Positions 18,271 to 22,500 of a DNA stretch of 22,500 nucleotides are shown here, piece by piece (positions within the stretch are counted from its first letter, which is position 1; the number at the start of each line of letters is the position of its first letter). A program made the position numbers and the translations under genes. The DNA lies in assembly GCA_009746045.1 (NCBI GenBank), contig RPFO01000080.1:566703-589202 (forward strand). The letters run 5' to 3'. The notes beneath the pieces were generated by a model. The model ran no database searches. It saw only the letters and a program-made list of their open reading frames with translations, and was not told where the DNA came from. The stretch comes from Mesostigma viride (lineage: Eukaryota; Streptophyta; Mesostigmatophyceae; Mesostigmatales; Mesostigmataceae).

Positions 18271-18569
18271 TGTTCTGTTCTCGCCGCGGGGTCTCCGTCG
18301 CCTCCTGCCACTGTCGCCGTGTCGCCTCCTGCATGCTCCAGTTCGAGCGTGGCCCCCCACGTTCGTTCCCATTGACGATCCTCCGGGCGACCAGGCGGCG
18401 GCGGCAACGCTCGGCGAGTGGGTCGTACCTCGGTCCCCGAGTCTGATCGGGAGCGTGAACGCGAGGGCGGCGAGGGCGAACGGCGGGGTGCAGGTCGTTG
18501 CGGTGCACGCCGAGGAGCTGCCTGACTCCCTGTCAGAAACCGGGGCTCGGAGGAAAGATCTTTTGCCTG
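18266..18569 (-). pseudogene. Upstream half of the reading frame interrupted by E1
   Basis: The minus-strand frame from just after a TAA at 18572-18570 down to the E1 edge encodes about 101 residues: Arg/Pro-rich, with an SPPSRSRSRSDSG run near 18435-18475, then a more ordinary stretch with Trp and Glu. It joins in phase with 572-1052 after removal of E1. No ATG follows the upstream TAA, so the true start is unknown; an intron boundary near 18566 is possible. No family is recognised, and the RS run may be low complexity only. Confidence 0.33.
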
Positions 18570-18650
18570 TTATGACCCAGATATTGCACAAGTGTATGGA
18601 AAAGACTTCTTGTATTAAAATACGTTACTGAGAGTGGAAAAACACGGTGC

Positions 18651-18742
18651 GGCCAACACTGGGCGCAGTCTACCATAGCCAACACTGGGCCAGGGCAAAT
18701 GACAATGCCAACACTGGGCAGGGTCACACGACCAACACTGGG
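18651..18742. repeat. Four spaced copies of CCAACACTGGG
   Basis: CCAACACTGGG starts at 18653, 18679, 18708 and 18732, with spacings of 26, 29 and 24 bp and poorly conserved DNA between. It is a small irregular tandem repeat with no evident function. Confidence 0.75.
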
Positions 18743-19130
18743 TCGGGGCCACACACGGCTAGCAAGCAAACAACTCTAGGCACACAAAGTAGTGGCGGCT
18801 AATGCATTATGCACCGTTGATTTACATCTGACGGCACTGCAGCTTAGCGTCTCTACAACCACGGAAAGAACACTAGATAATAACGACTTTGCAGCCTGTA
18901 ATCTATTGTCCACATCATGGTACATTGTGTGTGTGGTCTGATAGGCTCAAAGTCCTATCGCCTCCAGGGCGGCACCACAAACTGCGGACCTAATCTGATC
19001 CGGAGAGAGCCGATGTAAATTACGGCACCTGTAACGGTGCTGACAGGTAAAGCTTGCTGTATTCCGAGCAACATCATTCGGATTTTAGTACACTCAAACA
19101 TTGTATATGATATTAACTCGTCGTCTGTCC

Positions 19131-19160
19131 CAACTCAGTCCTCACAGGAGGACTGAGTTG
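19131..19160. repeat. Perfect 13-bp hairpin
   Basis: CAACTCAGTCCTC and its exact reverse complement are separated by the 4-nt loop ACAG. No gene ends next to it, so a terminator role is not indicated. It could be the core of a small foldback element. Confidence 0.8.
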
Positions 19161-20040
19161 ACAATTTTCAACCGCGTGTAGCGACTAGGTGGGGGGTCCA
19201 TCCCAAATGTTTTGATGTGGATCTGGGGTGTACTAGATATCATTTTGTTGGCAAAAATACTGCATATGTGAAAACTTGACCCGAACACCTGAAAATTACA
19301 CGGACGTTGGGCGCCCCTCGCGAATTTGCATTTTTCGGGATAAGAACGAGTGGGAAAAATTCAATCAAATCCTGGTGCATGAAGAAAAAATATAGGCATG
19401 TAAACAACATAGTTCTTGAAGCGTGGCAAAAAACTGGGCTCAATTTGGCCACTGCAACTGCCTGAAACAATTAAAAAACTCTCAGTCCTCAGGAGAGGAA
19501 TGGGGCTTTTGCTAACTTTGCTAGCATGTAAGTGCGGTCATACTACATCACCGTGGCCACCAACCATCCCAATCAACTCATTTCCCTTCAAGCATTACAG
19601 GACAACACACTTGCATCAACACACTACTTATCATGTAGTGAGAGCCTATGCATGCATGTAGGGAATGGGCTTGGATACCTACCAACAAAGGGTTATGTTA
19701 TAAGTGTCAACAACCAATATAATGGGTAGGTTAAGCATATTTCCATTGTTTCAAACAACAATAGATATGGCTATAACTGTTTTGCCTTGCCATGATGTGG
19801 CCAACATAGTTGCTGGCACATGATGGCAGTGGTTTGTCACCAAGACTTTTCACTCACCCGTAAAAGCTTGAATGCACCCTTGACGCAGCCCGTGGCCACA
19901 CAATCATGCAGTATGAACGTAGCAAAAGAATAACTAACATCTATGAAGGTGTTTAAACCTGCACAGCTCCTAAAACCCTGCACAACTACACTGGGTTAAG
20001 GCAAATGCCTGCTAACATCATCTGAAAAGGGCACTCTGGG

Positions 20041-20345
20041 CTCCAACTTGGGTAAAAAGTGGGGAATTGTGGGTAAATCTAGGGTAAATGCCGGGTAAAA
20101 AATTTTTACCCAAAGGTAAAAACAGGGTAAAGGGAATTTATGGGTAAAAACAGATGAAAAAATTACCCCGTTATCACCCAGTTTGAACTCGGTATGCCCT
20201 ATTGTTGGGTAAAAAGGGGGTAAAATTTTACCACCTGGTAAAAAACGGGTAATTTCCGTTTTACCCACCAGGTAATTTCGGGGTAAAATTTTACCCACAT
20301 GGGAAATTGTGGGGAAAGAACAATTTACCCATATTTTACCCTCGT
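20041..20345. repeat. GGGTAAA / TTTACCC palindrome field
   Basis: About 300 bp is built largely from GGGTAAA-like words in both orientations. It includes palindromes at 20093-20111 (9-bp arms, one central base), 20219-20232 (14 bp perfect) and 20281-20296 (16 bp perfect, GGGTAAAATTTTACCC). The word is not the plant telomere repeat in either orientation. Confidence 0.8.
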
Positions 20346-20383
20346 TTTCCCCTGGAATTACCTAATTTGAAGCCCCGAGTGGG

Positions 20384-20515
20384 TGTGGTGCAGCCCACCC
20401 ATCAAATGACATCGGCTTGACCTGAAACTTGGAAGGCAGTTTCTGGGAGTGTATTTCAGTGTGCCTACCAAGTTTCAGGCCAATTGAACATCGTTTGAGA
20501 TGGGCAGTACTGATC
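20384..20515 (-). repeat. Inverted, diverged copy of the 192-bp foldback unit
   Basis: This segment is the reverse complement of the core of the tandem units that follow, including the loop (CTGGGAGTGTATTTCAGTGTG is the counterpart of the units' CACACTG...CACTCCCA loop). Its right arm is more diverged than the others. Confidence 0.78.
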
Positions 20516-20540
20516 ACTTTATTGCAGTACGCGAGCTAGG

Positions 20541-21298
20541 TGGGGTGTGTTGAACAAGCCAAAGCCTGGGAGTGGTAGCCCATATCAAATGACATTCAAT
20601 TGGCTTGAAACTTGGTAGGCACACTGCGACACACTCCCAAAAACTGCCTTCCAAGTTTCAGGTCAAGCCGATGTCATTTGATGGGTGGGCTGCACCACGC
20701 CCACTTGGTTACGTTACCGGCGAGCAAGTATGTTGGGGTGTGTTGAACAAGCCAAAGCCTGGGAGTGGCAGCCCATATCAAATGACATTCAATTGGCCTG
20801 AAACTTGGTAGGCACACTGCAACACACTCCCAAAAACAACCTTCCAAGTTTCAGTTCAATCCGATGTCATTTGATGGGTGGGCTGCACCACACCCACTTC
20901 ATTGCGGTACACGAGCAATTATGTTGGGGTGTGTTGAACAAGCCAAAGCCTGGGAGTGGCAGCCCATACCAAATGACATTCAATTGGCCTGAAACTTGGT
21001 AGGCACACTGCAACACACTCCCAAAAACAACCTTCCAAGTTTCAGGTCAATCTGATGTCATTTGATGGGTGGGCTGCACCACGCCCACTTGGTTACGTTA
21101 CCGGCGAGCAAGTATGTTGGGGTGTGTTGAACAAGCCAAAGCCTGGGAGTGGCAGCCCATATCAAATGACATTCAATTGGCCTGAAACTTGGTAGGCACA
21201 CTGCAACACACTCCCAAAAACAACCTTCCAAGTTTCAGGTCAATCTGATGTCCTTTGATGGGTGGGCTGCACCACACCCACTTCATTGCGGTACGCAA
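20541..21298 (+). repeat. Tandem array of four ~192-bp units, each an internal foldback
   Basis: Units start (TGGGGTGTGTTGAAC) at 20541, 20734, 20925 and 21118, with periods of 193, 191 and 193 bp. Each unit contains two arms of about 50 bp in inverted orientation (for example 20766-20812 and 20840-20890), around a loop of about 27 nt, so each can form a long imperfect hairpin. Units 1 and 3 end in one spacer type (GGTTACGTTACCGGCGAGC) and units 2 and 4 in another (CATTGCGGTACRCRAG), so the array has a two-unit higher-order period near 384 bp. Small frames inside it repeat with the unit and are not genes. Confidence 0.88.
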
Positions 21299-21746
21299 GT
21301 CAACTATCCAAGGTTCTGCCATGTTAACCCGGGTTAAGCACTTGAGACAACTACAACAATGTAGAAGATAACAACAACGGTGCCATTTCAAATTATGACA
21401 TTTCCAGAAATAACGAAAATGAGAAGCTTGATCGAACCTTGGTGGTGGAATAACTGAAACTGGAAAAACTGGAAGCCGGCAGCACATATCTCTAACATTA
21501 CTAGCACCATTGAAGAATAATTTGCCTGTAAACTGTGTCTTATATTCGGACCCGCACAAAACATCAAGTGTGTTGGTTGTCCAGAGGATGGTATGCATTT
21601 AATGATGTTAAGAATAAGTAAAAGGACGTGCTGGAAATTTCCCTATAGAGAAATCGTATCATAAAGCCCTGAAAAGGGCACACACGTACCCCTCCCCAAC
21701 GTGGAGGGGGCTTTCCTTGATTGGATGATGCAACTCACAAGCTTAG
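21299..21746. other. Gene-free stretch with two hairpins
   Basis: No convincing coding sequence is seen. GTTAACCCGGGTTAA near 21323 is palindromic. Two stem-loops, GCCCT-gaaa-AGGGC (21666-21679) and CCCCTCC-ccaacgt-GGAGGGG (21689-21709), lie 40-80 nt beyond the stop of the minus-strand gene to the right. Confidence 0.5.
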
Positions 21747-22499
21747 CTACCTGCTCTGGTAGTTTGGGGTGAGGACTACGGCCTTGCCAGCTGGCCAACT
21801 TGGGTCATGGCAAAAGATGCACACGTCGCGCAAGGCCTCCACAGGAACCCACTTGTCAACAAGGCCGTTGTAGCTCTGGGACATGTTGAGTACCGGTACA
21901 TCGCCCCACATGACCATATTGTTACTGTTCCAATGGCGGAAAACCGTCACCTTGGCCAGACGAACAACCTCGGAAGAGGCGACATGGGTGAGCAGCAGAA
22001 AGCCCTCTACCGCAGCAAAAAAAATACCAGCATTGCCATCCCCACCTTCATAGTCAATGCTAGCATGGTACGTGACACGTGTCTGTGGCCTGTAGTTTCT
22101 CTTGCTGTGAAACGTGTTCCTGTTCACGTACGCAACTTTGAACTCGTGGGCCACTACGCAACCAACAACACCAAAGTCCAAGGTGACTGCATGCTGGGCA
22201 TGGTTCAACTGCAAGCAGGCATAAATAGCAGCGCGCTCCCCCCGCCATGGGTGCGCCCGCGCCTGCACAAAAGACACTGGATGACCCTCGTAGAGGAAGT
22301 ACACATCACCATCAGCATCGTCCATGAAAGAGCCTCTAGTAGATTCATGCGCAACGTGCGGCAAGGGTGTGACAGCCCCCGTTTCCACCAGGGCATCCAA
22401 CTGCCTAACGAGAAGCCAATGATTCACAAGCGTGGCCTCAGGGGCACTAGAGACCCTCGCCCTGGTGACAGCCTTCATGACCCCGATCGCCCGCTCCAC
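21747..22499 (-). CDS. Partial gene, possible C-terminal part of a CACTA/KDZ-type transposase
   Basis: A minus-strand frame of 250 codons enters from the right edge and ends in TAG at 21749-21747; its start is outside the window. The first residues visible (RAIGVMK...SSAPEATLVNHWLL) resemble the ER-x-x-G-x-LK...PEGSIAE pattern of the DUF4218 region that follows many plant and algal transposases. A later part (VAYVNRNTFHSKR, then a segment with GDGNAGIFFAAVE and VTVFRHW) resembles the beta-rich tail of such proteins that ends with a V-P-V motif (here KWVPVEALRD). No catalytic residues lie in this part. The similarity is from pattern memory only, and a host protein of unknown function is the alternative. 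Confidence 0.4.
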   Translation of the reverse strand: MERAIGVMKAVTRARVSSAPEATLVNHWLLVRQLDALVETGAVTPLPHVAHESTRGSFMDDADGDVYFLYEGHPVSFVQARAHPWRGERAAIYACLQLNHAQHAVTLDFGVVGCVVAHEFKVAYVNRNTFHSKRNYRPQTRVTYHASIDYEGGDGNAGIFFAAVEGFLLLTHVASSEVVRLAKVTVFRHWNSNNMVMWGDVPVLNMSQSYNGLVDKWVPVEALRDVCIFCHDPSWPAGKAVVLTPNYQSR

Positions 22500-22500
22500 G

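Larger units (their letters stand above)
18573..20040. other. Gene-poor stretch right of E1
   Basis: I find no convincing coding region here; the short frames have no recognisable protein and the base composition becomes more AT-rich after about 19080. It contains a small CCAACACTGGG repeat and one strong hairpin, listed separately. A short copy of the hairpin motif (CTCAGTCCTCAGGAG) recurs near 19480. Confidence 0.5.

Noticed and set aside
19416-19661. Plus-strand frame of 81 codons
   Set aside because: It has no recognisable domain, lies in AT-rich gene-poor DNA and shows no other sign of coding.
20041-20345. Interstitial telomere repeat
   Set aside because: The word is GGGTAAA/TTTACCC, not TTTAGGG/CCCTAAA, and it occurs in both orientations rather than head to tail.
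20605-21002. Two similar small frames of 65-68 codons
   Set aside because: They lie in the tandem hairpin array and repeat with its period.
20541-21298. CRISPR-like array
   Set aside because: Units of about 192 bp repeat as a whole without short unique spacers, and the setting is eukaryotic.

Overview
The window is eukaryotic and dominated by mobile DNA. The best guess is a green alga or another large-genome protist, but no host gene fixes the organism. Two full-length copies of one LTR retrotransposon family fill positions 1053-18265. The outer copy (E1, plus strand) runs from its 5' LTR at 1053-1696 to its 3' LTR at 17617-18265 and is flanked by a 5-bp target duplication CCGGC. The inner copy (E2, minus strand, 4086-12570) has landed inside the gag gene of E1 and is flanked by its own 5-bp duplication GCTGG. 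The apparent large palindrome is therefore a nested insertion of an element into its own family.

Each copy has the same plan: an LTR of about 645 bp with AGTTAG...CTAACT ends, a 25-nt leader, an extra CpG-rich ORF1 of about 396 codons with no recognised domain, gag with a CCHC zinc knuckle, pol, a long 3' untranslated region, a polypurine tract and an LTR. The reverse transcriptase and RNase H are of Ty1/copia type. Three things are unusual. The retropepsin-like protease lies between integrase and reverse transcriptase, not between gag and integrase. Gag and Pol share one frame, separated only by a UGA in a CUAG context typical of stop-codon readthrough. An additional ORF precedes gag. The 11 nt directly after the 5' LTR are also perfectly complementary to a site in the element's own 3' UTR, which raises the possibility of self-priming.

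E1 carries two single-base frameshifts (gag near 3724, pol near 13036), the E2 insertion and a 208-bp SINE-like insertion in its 3' UTR. E2 carries several small indels in ORF1, gag and integrase, while its protease-RT-RNase H part is intact. Neither copy looks autonomous as read, though several of the indels sit in short homopolymers and could be sequencing errors.

Left of E1 (1-1052) are fragments of unrecognised coding-like sequence. A minus-strand reading frame continues without a stop across the reconstructed E1 empty site into 18266-18569, so E1 may have broken a gene or another element. Right of E1 lies sparse, more AT-rich DNA: a small CCAACACTGGG repeat, a strong hairpin (19131-19160), a GGGTAAA/TTTACCC palindrome field (20041-20345), and a tandem array of about 192-bp units, each of which folds back on itself (20384-21298). 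The right edge holds the 3' end of a minus-strand gene that weakly resembles the tail of a CACTA/KDZ-type transposase.
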